Part shown: piece after piece, positions 11,978 to 23,203 of the stretch
How positions within the stretch are numbered: position 1 is the stretch's first letter
How the letters are laid out: the number at the start of each line of letters is the position of its first letter
Assembly (NCBI GenBank): GCA_950022655.1
Contig: OX465580.1
Coordinates: 93,824,797-93,888,796, forward strand
Direction: 5' to 3'
DNA length: 64,000 nt
DNA from: Alentia gelatinosa
Lineage: Eukaryota > Annelida > Polychaeta > Phyllodocida > Polynoidae
Position numbers and translations under genes: made by a program
The notes under the pieces: generated by a model
Seen by the model: only the letters and a program-made list of their open reading frames with translations
Database searches by the model: none
What the model was told of the DNA's origin: nothing

Positions 11978-14484
11978 TATATGGTCATTTCTCACGAAAC
12001 GTCGACAAAAACCCGTTTTTGTTTTCTACTTTGAATCCAAAAAGTTCTTTGGTATTTTAAAGTAAAGATATTGAGGAGTCATAATCTGAAATTGGGCCCA
12101 CTAACTCTAAAAATTGGGAAAACAGGAAAGGATTGAATCTGGAGTTAATGTCTCCATGAGGCCATATCTTCGACCTATTCTTGCATTTATTCCTTATAAA
12201 TTCACCTATATATGCCTCAAGATTTAACAATTTTTACATTTTCTCTATACGCATAAATGTACAGGCTTTAAGGCTTACACATTTTTAAGTAATTTTCTTT
12301 TTTGAATTGGTTATTATCAAACATGGGAATGGTTAGTACCTTTTCAAATTCCATTGATTTCCCAAAGTGACTTTATTCCACTTCATTTACAAAACTTAGA
12401 AATTTAAGCTACTGGTAATAATCCCCAAAAATCTTAGGCTAGAATCATAGTTTATAAAAAAACAGAAAGATTCATAGAAATGATAATGTATTTTGTTTAG
12501 AATGAAACATGTAAGAATTCGAAGATATGGCCTCAAAAATGTTAATTTTAATAAGAATATAGTTCAACAAAGCCATGCTTCAGCTGCCATACACAAATGT
12601 TCATAATATATTACCCTACACTTCTTCTACATGTACCAAATAAAAAATATTTCACTAATATGTAAATGCAGTGTAGTTCTAGGTATCAATAGATCGAAGA
12701 TATGGCTTTACACACCCCACACACACACATCCCATACATCACACACACCCCACATACATCCACACACCCCATACATCACACACACACACTACACCCCACA
12801 CATGCCACACATTCACACACAGATGGCAGCTGTGGCATGGCTTTGTTTAACTTCTGTCAAAGTCGAAGATATGGCCTCAGTGAAGAGATGGCTTCAATTC
12901 CTATTTACCATTGAATAAATACAAGGAAGTATCTATCATAGACAAATGTTTATAATAGGTTGCACACTTCACATGTACTCCTTGTATCAAATGAAAAATC
13001 TTTCACTAATAAGTAAATGTAGTATAGTTTTTGTTACATCATTAGGTCGAAGATATGGCCTCACACACACAAAAACACACCCCCACACACACACCACATA
13101 TCACATATACTCCACATACATCCCACACATACTATACACCCCACACCCCACACATATCTCACAAATAGATGGTAGCTTCAGCATGGCTTTGTTTAACTTC
13201 TGTCAAAGTCGAAGATATGGCCTCAGTGAAGAGATGGCTTCAATTCCCATTTACCATTGAATAAATATAAGGATATATCTACCATAGACAAATGTTTATA
13301 ATAGATTGCACACTACACTTGTACTCCTTGTAGCAAATGAAAAATCTTTCACAAATATGTAAATGCAGTGTGGTTCTAGGTATCAATAGGTCGAAGATAT
13401 GGCTTCACACACACATACACACACCCCCCAAACATACACCACACATCCCACACACACCACATACGTCCCACACACCACATACATCACATACACACCACAC
13501 CCCACACATACCACAGACGCACACACACAGATGGCAGCTGCAGCATGGCTTTGTTTAACCTCTGTCAAAGTCGAAGATATTGCCTCAGTGAAGAGATGGC
13601 TTCAATTCTCATTTAACATTGAATAGATATTAAAAAAAAAATATCTTAGACAAATGTATATAATAGATTGGACAATACACATGTACTGCTTGTAGCAAAT
13701 GGAAAATCTTTCACTAATATGTAAATGCAGTGTAGTTCTAGGTATCAATAGGTCGAAGATATGGCTTCACAGACACACACACATCACACAACCCCCACAC
13801 ATTACACACACCCCACACACATCACACACACCACTCACATTACACACCCACCACACCCCACACATATACACAGATGGTAGCTACAGCATGGCTTTGTTTA
13901 ACCTCTGTCAAATTCGAAGATATGGCCTCAGTGAAGAGATGGCTTCAATTCTCATTCATCAGTGAATAAATATAAGGAAATGTCTACCATTGACAAATGT
14001 TAATAATTATTACACTCTACACATCTATTCCTTCTACCAAATATAAAAGTTTTCACTAATAGGTAGATGCAGTATAGTTATAGGTATCAATAGGTCGAAG
14101 ATATGGCTTCATGCTTTTCTTCCCCAAATCTGAGATTTACTTTATTAAGCTAACTCTGACATAGTAAATGCAATCCTTTTTCCTAGTTTAGCATGTACAG
14201 ATGTTGGACTTCAGAATTGAATATATACATATTCCACAAATTGATTATTTCATTTTATTCTGGTTCCTTAAATGATGTCGAAGAGATGGCTTCACTTTCT
14301 ATTTCTGTCAATAATTTCAAAACTATCATAGATAGATAGGTGAATGTAGGGTTCTCCTGAAGGCTCTGTATGAGATGCATCTAACTCCCATAATACAATC
14401 AAAGTGTAACCAAATCTATCAAGGATATATAGCATTAACTGTAAAAGCGTTTTTTGTCGACGTTTCGTGAGAATTGACCATATA
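11978..14484. mobile_element. 2.5-kb terminal-inverted-repeat element with internal tandem array
   Basis: The left end at 11978 (TATATGGTCATTTCTCACGA, continuing AACGTCGACAAAAA) is mirrored at the right end 14447-14484, with about two mismatches over the first 35 bases. No transposase is encoded. The interior is a tandem array of ~350-bp units, listed separately, plus AT-rich flanks. The shape (long TIRs, no coding sequence, tandem core) fits a non-autonomous DNA transposon. The superfamily and target-site duplication are unclear. Confidence 0.65.
12550..14110. repeat. tandem array of ~350-bp units with CA-rich microsatellite cores
   Basis: The word TCGAAGATATGGC opens the microsatellite half of each unit at 12693, 13047, 13391, 13753 and 14095, giving steps of 342-362 bp. 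Most units also contain a (CA)/(CCACA) tract, an AGATGGYAGCTRCAGCATGG-like block, a second TCGAAGATATGGCCTCAG block and a TCACTAATATGTAAATGCAG block. Length differences come mostly from the CA tract. Long ORFs here arise from the stop-poor CA tracts and are not genes. Confidence 0.85.
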
Positions 14485-14825
14485 AGGGTTATTTACGTAA
14501 ACTCAGAAATATCGGTGGTGCATTATTCCGAATAAAAATCTTGGACGATTTCCCTGAGGGTCCTTTGTGGCCTCTGAAGTAACACGTGGCGACTCCCCAC
14601 AGCCCGCTAGGGGGCGCTGGATCCCCGGAAATGACGTCAGGGGGAGTCTGGTAGGTTTGCTATGTAAATCTCTAGGGTCCCTCACGCTGGAGGTTCACCT
14701 CCCCCCCCCCCCCCAACCACTTCACCACCCACCACCCACCACCCCACCGCCCACGGGGCTTGCACCCTCCGCACCGCGGAAATCGGTACATGGCAGCCCA
14801 GAGGAGAGCTGTTTGAGATGAGAAC
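14485..14825. other. spacer with an 11-14 nt C-run
   Basis: GC-richer than its surroundings, with a poly-C run around 14700-14713 followed by CCACCC repeats. An 84-codon plus-strand ORF crosses it but has the proline pattern of the C-runs and no recognisable domain. Confidence 0.35.
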
Positions 14826-15676
14826 AGTCCTGAGCGTTTAATATGGGTAAAATGACACTATCTAGTTCAATCATATGCAGCATTGGTAAAAGATGATATT
14901 TTCGAAAATTAAGTAGATAGAAATCAAGAGAACATTAAAAAGAATATATATAACACACTTTTCAGGCCTAATATTCTAAAATTGTGGTGCCACCTGTCAT
15001 TTTATCAAAGAACTTTGGCCTGAGGTCATATTTCTGCTTGAATCACTGACATTATAAGTAAGCAAGTATGACTTGATTTTCCTTCAGTCCTATCTCAGTC
15101 AATAATCAGCACAGATACTTCAAATAAAGAGCGATTTGTAGATCAACTCCCCCAGAATACAACCAGTAGGTTATCTTATTGATCAACTATTATCTAGAGA
15201 TAATTATTGGCCGTTTCTAGCTATGCCATTTGCCGAAAATGCAATAGTATCAGAAAATCTCTTTTTAGGGCATGTTTGGAATGTTTGTCATCTGTCATAA
15301 TGCTCCTGTATCTCAGGAAATATTTATCACAGCCTGGCAATATAGGTATCATTTTAATTGTCTTGAAATAGCTAAGAAGATAGGGTGTTAATTTCTATAG
15401 GTCATCGTGATAGATTTTTCATTAAATCGCTGTGAAGACAGGAATATAACATGTTTCAGTGTTTTTACCTCAGAAATTCCAATGTTCAATCTACGACAGG
15501 AAATCTTAGCCATGACACAGATATATCAGGTTTATACTGACAGATAGGCACAAGTCTTAGCTTTCTAACAATATTTTGTTTGTAAAAATCGCCCTATTAT
15601 TCATGACACAAGAGCGATTTGCCTTTTTCAAGTTAGAAAAAACTAGTTTTTTGTCCCATATTAAACGCTCAGGACT
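14826..15676. mobile_element. 850-bp inverted-repeat element
   Basis: AGTCCTGAGCGTTTAATATG (14826, 22 bases) is perfectly mirrored at 15655-15676. The interior is AT-rich and non-coding. A subterminal AGAGCGATTTG word occurs twice in the same orientation (about 15128 and 15612). It starts about 340 bp after the previous TIR element. Probably a non-autonomous DNA transposon; no clear target duplication is visible. Confidence 0.65.
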
Positions 15677-17733
15677 TATAGAGTGGTTGGTACAATCAAG
15701 CCTGGTGCAGGTTGTCCTCGTTGTTTATGATAATATAATGTATATATAGTGTATTCCGTTTTCCCCTTAAAAAAACAATAAAAGCATGGCTATCAATGAG
15801 TTTATTTATTTATCGTTTCTGTGCACCCCTATTGAAGGGAGACTGGTTATATTAGTCATATATTCCTTGAATAAAATGCCCAGGTCACACTTATTTACTT
15901 AAATAGTTGTAGAAATATGGTAAAAAAAGGTAAATATATCACGTGGACGGACATAATTACCAAACAATAAATTTTCACCCTAACGATTTACAACTGTTTT
16001 CAGTTTTAAGAAAAAATACATTTTGGCACAGTATTAGTATAATGCTAATCAAAGCATCAAAGCAAACTTTAAACGTTTAACAGGTACAGAAAAACAGGCG
16101 TCCATAAAATTACTAAAGTTTGTACATAAGTGTTCGGTGTGTGCTGCTTAAATCATTTTTCTCCATTAAATGAGGAGCATATATGACAGTTTTGGTAACA
16201 CTCACTTCGCTATCACACCATTAGTGTTAAAAATTTACTTACATTTACTTCTAGACTGTGGATATCACACTGGTAATTGAGAGGGGAAAGCATTGAAGTT
16301 CCCTTCGATATCCTAAGCTATAAAATCACAGAATGTGGTGAGAGTGTTACCTCTATCTCTTTCACTGCAGAGTTTTATCACATTTAGGAGTTATCACAGG
16401 GACTTTATATATTAGCATGTGCATCAATATATTTGCCATAATTGATAAGACGGCACTGATTGCGGGCCGCCTTGGTGGTGCAGAAATACACAGCGGTATT
16501 CTGTGTGTGTAAAATGTGGGTGGTGACAATAAATGGGAGTGTGTAGGGACGGGGGAGCAGCAGATAATAACGTGCCCAGCATAGGGTCATTAAAGGCAAT
16601 CAAACAAGCAGCTAAGCAAAGGCCACTTTAAAAAATTCATCGCCAAATTGCCAGCCTGACTTGTGACGTGTTGCGAATGGCTAAACATAAATGATGGCTG
16701 CTGCTAGATGGCTGGGCAGATCTGGGATGTCATAAAAGGTACAAGCTCATTTAAGTTCGCCCGGACCCCGCCAATTATTCAACGTATTTAAAAGAAATAA
16801 ACGAGACGAGATGAAAGCCATTTCGGCACCCACAGGCATGACGGAACATGTATTTATGAACGTATTTGTACATATATGTATGTTGAGAGTGTCAGGGATG
16901 AGGCTTTTTTGTTCGGTGTAGCCCCAGTTGTTGGTTGATAATCTAAAGATTTAATAATTAGACATCTATGTATTTTCCATGCAGAAAGAAATAAGGATTT
17001 TATTTGGATATTCAGCAGTTACTAGAGATAATAAGTATGGAAGTTATAGCGATATACATATGCTGAGGACTGTTCATCACATATCTTACTACCCCCCAAA
17101 ATATAAAATAATCTCCAACCATACAATTGTCATATTCATTAGATAAACTTTGCAATTAATGGTAATGCCCTTAATACCAAATTGCAAAATACTGGTAAAA
17201 ATGAATACTTCTGTTATAAGTTTATAAAAATTCATAATAATTTGTAATACGTTTATAATATCTGACCTAATCTGGATTGGGAAATTATCTCAGTTTGCAG
17301 AGGAAAAACTCAGCTGGCTTCTCAACGTGTGTTTCGGATGTCGGATTAGACATTTGAGAACTCAAAAAGTCGCCTGCAGTCGGTAGAATATCACCAATTA
17401 CCATTCCATGATATTAACTTGAAGACTGCAGCGGAACGCAATATTAATTAGAATTAGGATTTTTCATTTTAAACATGGATATTTTAGCAGTGCTGTATTG
17501 CCTTTCAGAAGTTAGCATCAGGCGGTTCACTGCTCGGGCGATTCTGGCACCGATGCAACAGACAACAAGTTCTCAAATGTGTCTGAAATTTCGCCACTTT
17601 GTAAAATTGTTTTCATGTTGACCTACATTCCAAAAACTCTGCTGTACCTTGTATTTTCGCAGTAGTTCAACTAAAACCTAATAATACTGATATTGATGAA
17701 TTAAATTAATTTCAATATGAATACGTATGACTA
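15677..17733. other. 3' side of the host gene: possible 3' UTR and flank
   Basis: This lies directly downstream of the minus-strand stop codon at 17734. On the minus strand an AATAAA signal is at 17003-16998, so a 3' UTR of about 730 nt is possible but unproven. A further AATAAA-containing stretch lies near 15815. Inverted words near 17348 and 17572 (AGACATTTGAGAACT and its near complement) may form a hairpin. No other gene is supported. Confidence 0.35.
16998..17003 (-). terminator. candidate polyadenylation signal of the host gene
   Basis: AATAAA on the minus strand, about 730 nt after the host stop codon. This is one of the closer canonical signals I found downstream of the stop. Cleavage would fall near 16980. 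Transcript data would be needed to choose between this and more distal signals. Confidence 0.3.
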
Positions 17734-18414
17734 TCACAGCTGCTTTGCTAATCTGCGGTATTCTCCTTCAAGCTCCTGCCTCAGGTTGTCCTCTGTGGCA
17801 TCAAACTGGTCGAGGCTGGAGCGTGTCGCTTGCTGCTGGGGTTGTTGACCACTGACCCTCTCCTGCTGCTGCTGCAGTTCACGCACCGCCCAGTGACCGC
17901 CCTGACCCCTGGCGGCGGCGGGGGGCAGCTCGCCCTGCGTACTCTCGCGACTGACGCCCTCGCTGGCGGCTCCATTGGCCGTCGCCATTGCGGACATGGC
18001 GGTGGGCTCGCGGCTCGTGAGGTACGTGCTGTCCCGCGTGTTGGCCAGGCTCCGTGGGGACGGGATGCGGCTCACTGAATCCAGGTTTGACGGGGGCTTG
18101 GCCGAGATGGTCATCTCACTCTCCGTCTCCTCAGCCACCTCGGCCACCATTGTGAGCGGGTTGGCGGGCGACTTGCTCGGCGACTTGTTGATGGCCGAAC
18201 CCGGGGCGGAGCTGCTCCCGGCGGCGGCTGCGGCGTCGCGGGGCTCCGGGGAGGGAGGCGGCGGCGCCGGGGACTCGAGGGCCTCCAGCTGGCCCTCCTG
18301 CCAGAGGCGCTTGGCGGCGCGGTTCGACTCGCGGCTGGCCGTGCTGGCCGCTGAGCGGGGAGGGTAGGAAGGCCAGCCGGACGTGTCCGGAGTGCGGTTC
18401 TGGAGCTCGAGATT
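17734..18414 (-). CDS. host gene, last coding exon (C-terminal 226 residues)
   Basis: The exon opens after a CTACAG acceptor, starts in phase 0 (NLELQNRTPD...) and ends at a TAG or TAA-type stop at 17734. It encodes a Pro/Ser/Ala-rich, GC-rich, probably disordered segment. The word VSRIPSPRS in basic, Ser-rich context fits the SxIP motif by which microtubule plus-end proteins bind EB1; this is a short motif and can occur by chance. Near the end a glutamine-rich stretch is followed by a charged, helix-like tail (DNLRQELEGEYRRLAKQL). No transmembrane segment or catalytic domain is visible. Codon and GC content contrast sharply with the intron next to it. I do not recognise the protein family. 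Real exon: high confidence; function: unknown. Confidence 0.85.
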   Translation of the reverse strand, partial: NLELQNRTPDTSGWPSYPPRSAASTASRESNRAAKRLWQEGQLEALESPAPPPPSPEPRDAAAAAGSSSAPGSAINKSPSKSPANPLTMVAEVAEETESEMTISAKPPSNLDSVSRIPSPRSLANTRDSTYLTSREPTAMSAMATANGAASEGVSRESTQGELPPAAARGQGGHWAVRELQQQQERVSGQQPQQQATRSSLDQFDATEDNLRQELEGEYRRLAKQL

Positions 18415-19307
18415 CTGTAGACACACAATATAAGACAAAATCAGTCAGAAAAAAATGAAAATATCAGAGATGCCACTAAGATCTTGAAAAAATGCCAGAG
18501 AATTTAACAATCTTGTGTACCACCACTTTGTATCTCCAAAACAAAACACGATCCGATGAAAAACAATCTTTTAAAGTATCATCATTTATTTTTATTTTTC
18601 ATTCAATAAGAAATAAGGATTACACAATCGCCTCTATGGGCGTTCTTCGCATGAATCTAATCAACAGATACAAACATAGGAGTAGTCATCGTTGATTGTT
18701 GCACTGTTTAGGAATAAAGTCTCTTATAATACAATGAAAGTCTTCGTCTGTTACTCTATATATGTATCATGTATGATACGATCGTGCCAGGCCGATAGCA
18801 TTATTGGTCATATTCCCAGGCTTGGTATTATGAAAATACTGATAAGGGGTTTCTGGGGTGTTTGGGGACCTCTACCTTTAGCTATTTCAATTGAATTTCT
18901 GGGCTCAGCAGAGAGCTGACATGGCCTTTTTCTATTATATCAACTTATTTTCTCCTCGGATTTACACTGCGTCTTGGGACATCGACAAATCCGGAGAACT
19001 CCCATGCCGATATCCCATATGTGAGTAATGAATAATGGCCGTCAGTGGGGCAATAAAATCAGGTTAGCAAATTGCTTCAATATCAAGGAAAGTTACTGAT
19101 TATTACTGATTGTCAGCAACTTCACGAATTCTTCGGGTTGGAAAATATCGTCACGTTGGTGTTTCATAGGCTTCATATGATGAACATCTAGCATACAATA
19201 TACAGCATACAGCATACAAGAATAATTAAATTACAATATGATCTCTCCAAAGGTAGATTCTATACGTGTACATGTCCTACAGATGAGCTCAAAGTGTGCA
19301 TACTTAC
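18415..19307. other. host gene intron, no further feature
   Basis: AT-rich intron between the last two coding exons, bounded by GTAAGT on the minus-strand 5' side and CTACAG on the 3' side. No repeat or RNA gene was recognised. Confidence 0.7.
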
Positions 19308-19391
19308 CACATCACTGAGTCCTGATTTGGCAGATTTTGGCGGGGATGACGGAGTACGTGGCAGAGACTGTTTGTAGATGTCTTCATCGCG
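19308..19391 (-). CDS. host gene, penultimate coding exon (84 nt)
   Basis: It is bounded by a TTTACAG acceptor and a GTG/GTAAGTATG donor. The exon is 28 codons and phase 0 on both sides, so it could be skipped without changing frame. It encodes RDEDIYKQSLPRTPSSPPKS and eight more residues. The Ser/Pro pattern (RTPSSPPKS) resembles proline-directed kinase sites. It joins in frame to the exon at 17734-18414. Its existence rests on an exact splice consensus at both ends and an uninterrupted frame. The family is unknown. Confidence 0.8.
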
Positions 19392-20106
19392 CTGTAAACA
19401 TCACGAGATTAGTATGAAATATAACAATTTACAGATATTACATCAGACAGAATAATATTCACCAAAATTCTTGTATTTTCCATCCATGTGCCACGTTTTA
19501 ATTATTAATGTGGAGTGTTGTTGATACAAGTAAAATCAATCCCTCAAACATCAGCCCCCCCCCCCCCCCCCAACACACACACACCAAAAAAAAGCAGTGT
19601 CTGGACAATAGAATGCAACTATGTATTCGAGTACGTACACATGTTTATTCAGAAAGTTGAAACAGTCTTTTTTTATGTACGCTTCATGTATAGACGAAGC
19701 CCGTATATATCGTTTATGATGTCAAAAGTTGAATTTTTGTTCAAGATTTTCCATTGACCCCTTGTATGGTGATATCTTCTGGTGAAGCGTCTTTTTGTCT
19801 ATACCCTTAAATCCGATGATACAAGAGTTTGTTCAAATTGAAAAGAACATGAAGACTCATAGAAGTATGGTGAGTATTAATGTATCCCCCAGAGTATGGC
19901 CCTTTGGGATAAATAGACAATGAAGTAAATTGATAAAGGTGTAGTATTCATGTTACGGCCTAGTGAGCGGCCCAAACGTATATATATATCTATAGACTGT
20001 GTGAAGTACATCAAGGACATGGAATTTAAAAAGATACGACAGGTGTTATTTTTAACTATAGTGTTAAGCCCATATAGGATAGCTAAATATAGAAAGGGTC
20101 TCATAC
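19392..20106. other. host gene intron with C-run/CA tract
   Basis: Intron. It contains a C-run at about 19554-19570 followed by a short CA tract and an A-run. No other feature was seen. Confidence 0.6.
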
Positions 20107-20270
20107 CTGTGGCCATGGCTCAGGGGATGATGTGGAGGCCGTGTGTGGCGGACGAGATCCCGCGTGGGCTGCACCACCACGGGCCTGCAGGTAACCACTT
20201 CCTGTCACCCCTGTACCTTTAGTACCTTTCCCTATGACCATCAGGCCATCCGCCTCCTGCCGGGCAAAAG
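20107..20270 (-). CDS. host gene exon (164 nt)
   Basis: The acceptor TGTTTCAG and donor CACAG/GTATGA flank a frame that takes two bases to complete a split codon from the previous exon and ends in phase 0, matching its neighbours on both sides. It encodes a segment starting FARQEADGLMVIGKGTKG and continuing as a Gly/Ala- then Thr/Ser/Pro-rich stretch. Low complexity increases toward the end (HTASTSSPEPWPQ). I see no catalytic domain. Phase agreement with the exons at 31431 and 19308 strongly supports it. Confidence 0.8.
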
Positions 20271-23034
20271 CTGAAACACAGGGGATTGTGTGTTGTGATC
20301 AGAAACGGCCCGAAATAACATGCAACTCATGCTGTTAAATAGGCCACATATAATAGTATTTACACTGGAAATTAAACAACAAAAACTGGTTCGTATAATT
20401 AAAATCCATGTGTTATGGTTGATGCTATCTGTAACACTTATATACGAGAACACACCTCTGGCTATGGAAATCACTTCCACATCATCTCATCTGAATACCT
20501 AAATTATGTGATGTTTACAAAATGATTAACATATTAAATCCATTTATCAAGACTTAAAACTGCCCAGCCTTTGTATTTATGTAGTGATTGGAAATCGACG
20601 TTACACAGGTTAATTAGCCAGTTGGGAGAGAAAACAATCCGTGTATCCCCGTTCTTGGCAGTACGGCTCTGTATCCATTATCATCAGACCTCTACATTTA
20701 CGGCATAAATCAGTCAAATTATAAACATCCTAAATGAGAAGTTTGTATCTCGTAGTAAGATTTCTTATTCTATGTGTGAAAAATAAGACTGGAAAAAACT
20801 CTATTCTCGTATGAACATCAATTTCTTTGACAAAACCTTTTGAATTACTTCCAAATACCTCTAAGAGAATACGAAACGATTTTTATGACATAACATGACA
20901 CATGACACGGAGCAAGACCTACTGTAGGTACACATAAGTTATGTGTACCTAGAGTGGGTCTTGCTCCGTGTCATGTGTGATGAACCAAGGTTATTGAGTG
21001 ATATTTATTTATGTTTATTCTTGTTATTACTGTTTACGTCAGTGATCTTTAGATGTGTTCATGTCTAGTGTAGCCAGACAGACAGAGGCAGTGTGGAGAC
21101 TAGTCTGAATACTTCAGCATAAATAAAAGTTTCAAATAATCTCTGTTGTTTGTGCTTATTATCCTTGTGTTTTTGTGTGTGTTTCCTATTAATTTCATTT
21201 TTGCTGCACTTGCAGACACACCTTGCCATCTCAAATAAATATTTTCTTAAAGCTTGCAGCCCTAACGAGGAGTGTAGGCGGGGCTTATATCAAGTGTGTC
21301 CTTCGTGAGAGTGCCAATGGTGGAGGCAGAACATGCGTGCTGGTATGTAGTAATGAACACTTTCTGGTGGCACCCGGTAACAACAAGTCAAAGTGGCGGT
21401 CCACATTCCGGCTGCAGGTTTGGTTTCAGTGGGTTTAGCATGAGGCCACGTCCGGCGACAAAAATCTTGCTATTTATAATTCCGCCTCCAAGATCAATCC
21501 CAAAAGGTGACGTCTTTGAAGTGTTCATAAAAGGAGGCAATCAAACATGTAGTAAACGACACGAAGCCCATGCTCCGTGGACCCGGGTGGCTGCTTGGGA
21601 TGGTGTTCACTACACAAAAGACCTCTGCTACGCTTCATTAAAAATGGCTTTTTTCCCCTGTTCGACAGTATGAAAGTGTGACTCTCAAACCGCAGATTTC
21701 ATTATGGAGCGCTTCTGAAAATCGTGATTGTTTGCAGAATGAAAAGAAGTGAATGTTTTCAATTTCTGGCATAAATGCACGCATGGTGTCCACTTGCCTA
21801 CTAAATTTAGTAAAAACACAAGAAAAGTAAAGCCCAAATCAGGAATCAAGAATCCAATATTATGGCACTTTCCTCATCATTTTTTTATCAAAGAAAAGAA
21901 CGAAGTGCTTTTGTGGATAATTGGTCCTGTTTGTAAACTGAGATGTTTTAATTTTCAAGAACAAGTGGAAAAAATGAAAAAGCAAAAGAAACATAGACAT
22001 GGCTTCACCTTCCATTGTTTGTAAGAAAAAATACAATATTGCAATGAAATCAAGACCAATTGACATCAGATGTTGAAATTGATACTCCTCTTCATGTAGG
22101 ACAAAATGGCAAATTAAATTTGATAAGATTTGGCTAAAATACATCTGTGGCAAGCCGATGCAAAATATGAAAGATAAATTAATAAACTATTGGAATTATT
22201 GTTTTGTAACCTGCTTTTTCACACAGAAGTTTTAAAATATTCTTTATACTTTTTCATGATTTGTATTTTCTTTATAAGGCTGGAATAACATTCGAAAGCC
22301 TGTATGAAAATGTGGTTTAGAGCAATTGAGGTAAAATAGAACGCAACTGTGTTTTACTCTATACCGTTAAAAGATCGGGATTGTTTTACATTTAGTCATA
22401 CCGCAGCTGACTCTATTAAAGATATACTAGGTACTTTCGGAATGGTTTTATGTCTTTAAAATACTTGAGAAAGAGCTATAAATCCATACTGTCTTGATCA
22501 TTAGCGATGTTATGAGTGATTATTTTGGCTTATTACCAAACCAATTGTACATGTATGAATTATTACTACATGGACCTATAGAGAGATTCCAGATCCTTGC
22601 ATCAACAGAGACACCATTGTCAACACATCTAATACGGTTCAGCTGACTTGGCTCCAACTTTCGAATCAAGAGTCTGTCAAGATACAACAACTCAACATGT
22701 GTCAATATTTAACAGAGTGCAATCTGGGTGACTGCTTTTTACTCTGATGTCTGTAAAATGTTTTACAAAGTAAACATTGGAATTTGATTTGATGTGTTCA
22801 TTTAGTGAATAGTATCACTCGCTTGTAAATTCAAGTGCTTAGATTACGTTTAGGGAAAGACATGACTTTCTGAAATGAAGGTTTTGAGAGAGAAAAAAGA
22901 AGAAAAATAGCAATCTGCTATTTGAGGCAATATATCCTATACAATAACAAAAGGAAAGCTAGGCAATGGTTGCGTACATTAGAACTCTGCTAAGCGGACC
23001 ATCCTCTATTCAGGACCCAAGTGGTCCGTCTCAT
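20271..23034. other. host gene intron, left part
   Basis: AT-rich intron. Apart from the palindrome at 20899-20977 and a possible LTR-like stretch just after it, nothing is supported. ORFs up to 125 codons around 21223-22024 overlap on both strands, carry no motif I know, and are taken as incidental. Just before the large foldback structure, at about 22980-23040, CTAAGCGGACCATCC and AGTGGTCCGTCT words suggest the end of a separate DNA transposon. Confidence 0.5.
20899..20977. repeat. 79-bp palindrome with a 1-nt spacer
   Basis: Arms 20899-20937 and 20939-20977 are inverted copies (CACATGACACGGAGCAAGAC ...) with two mismatches in 39 bp. The transcript on either strand would fold into a 39-bp stem. 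It may be a palindromic MITE; a small-RNA precursor is possible but the loop is unusually small. Confidence 0.8.
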
Positions 23035-23203
23035 GAGGGGGTGTGCGGTCCATAACTATCAAAAATGTCCATAACTATCAAAAATGACTTGGTTTGAGAC
23101 TTATGGACATTCGTCATGTCCATAACTATCAAAATGTCCATAAGTATCAAAAAATGTCCATAACTATCAAAACCTGGTTAAAAAATGTGTTACCGCATTT
23201 GCG

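Noticed and set aside
12631..13965. His/Thr/Pro-rich ORFs on the plus strand
   Set aside because: They are translations of CA-rich microsatellite tracts in a tandem array and recur once per unit.
17830..18367. Plus-strand and other-frame ORFs over the last host exon
   Set aside because: Shadows of the minus-strand exon, whose frame is supported by splice sites and by phase with four other exons.
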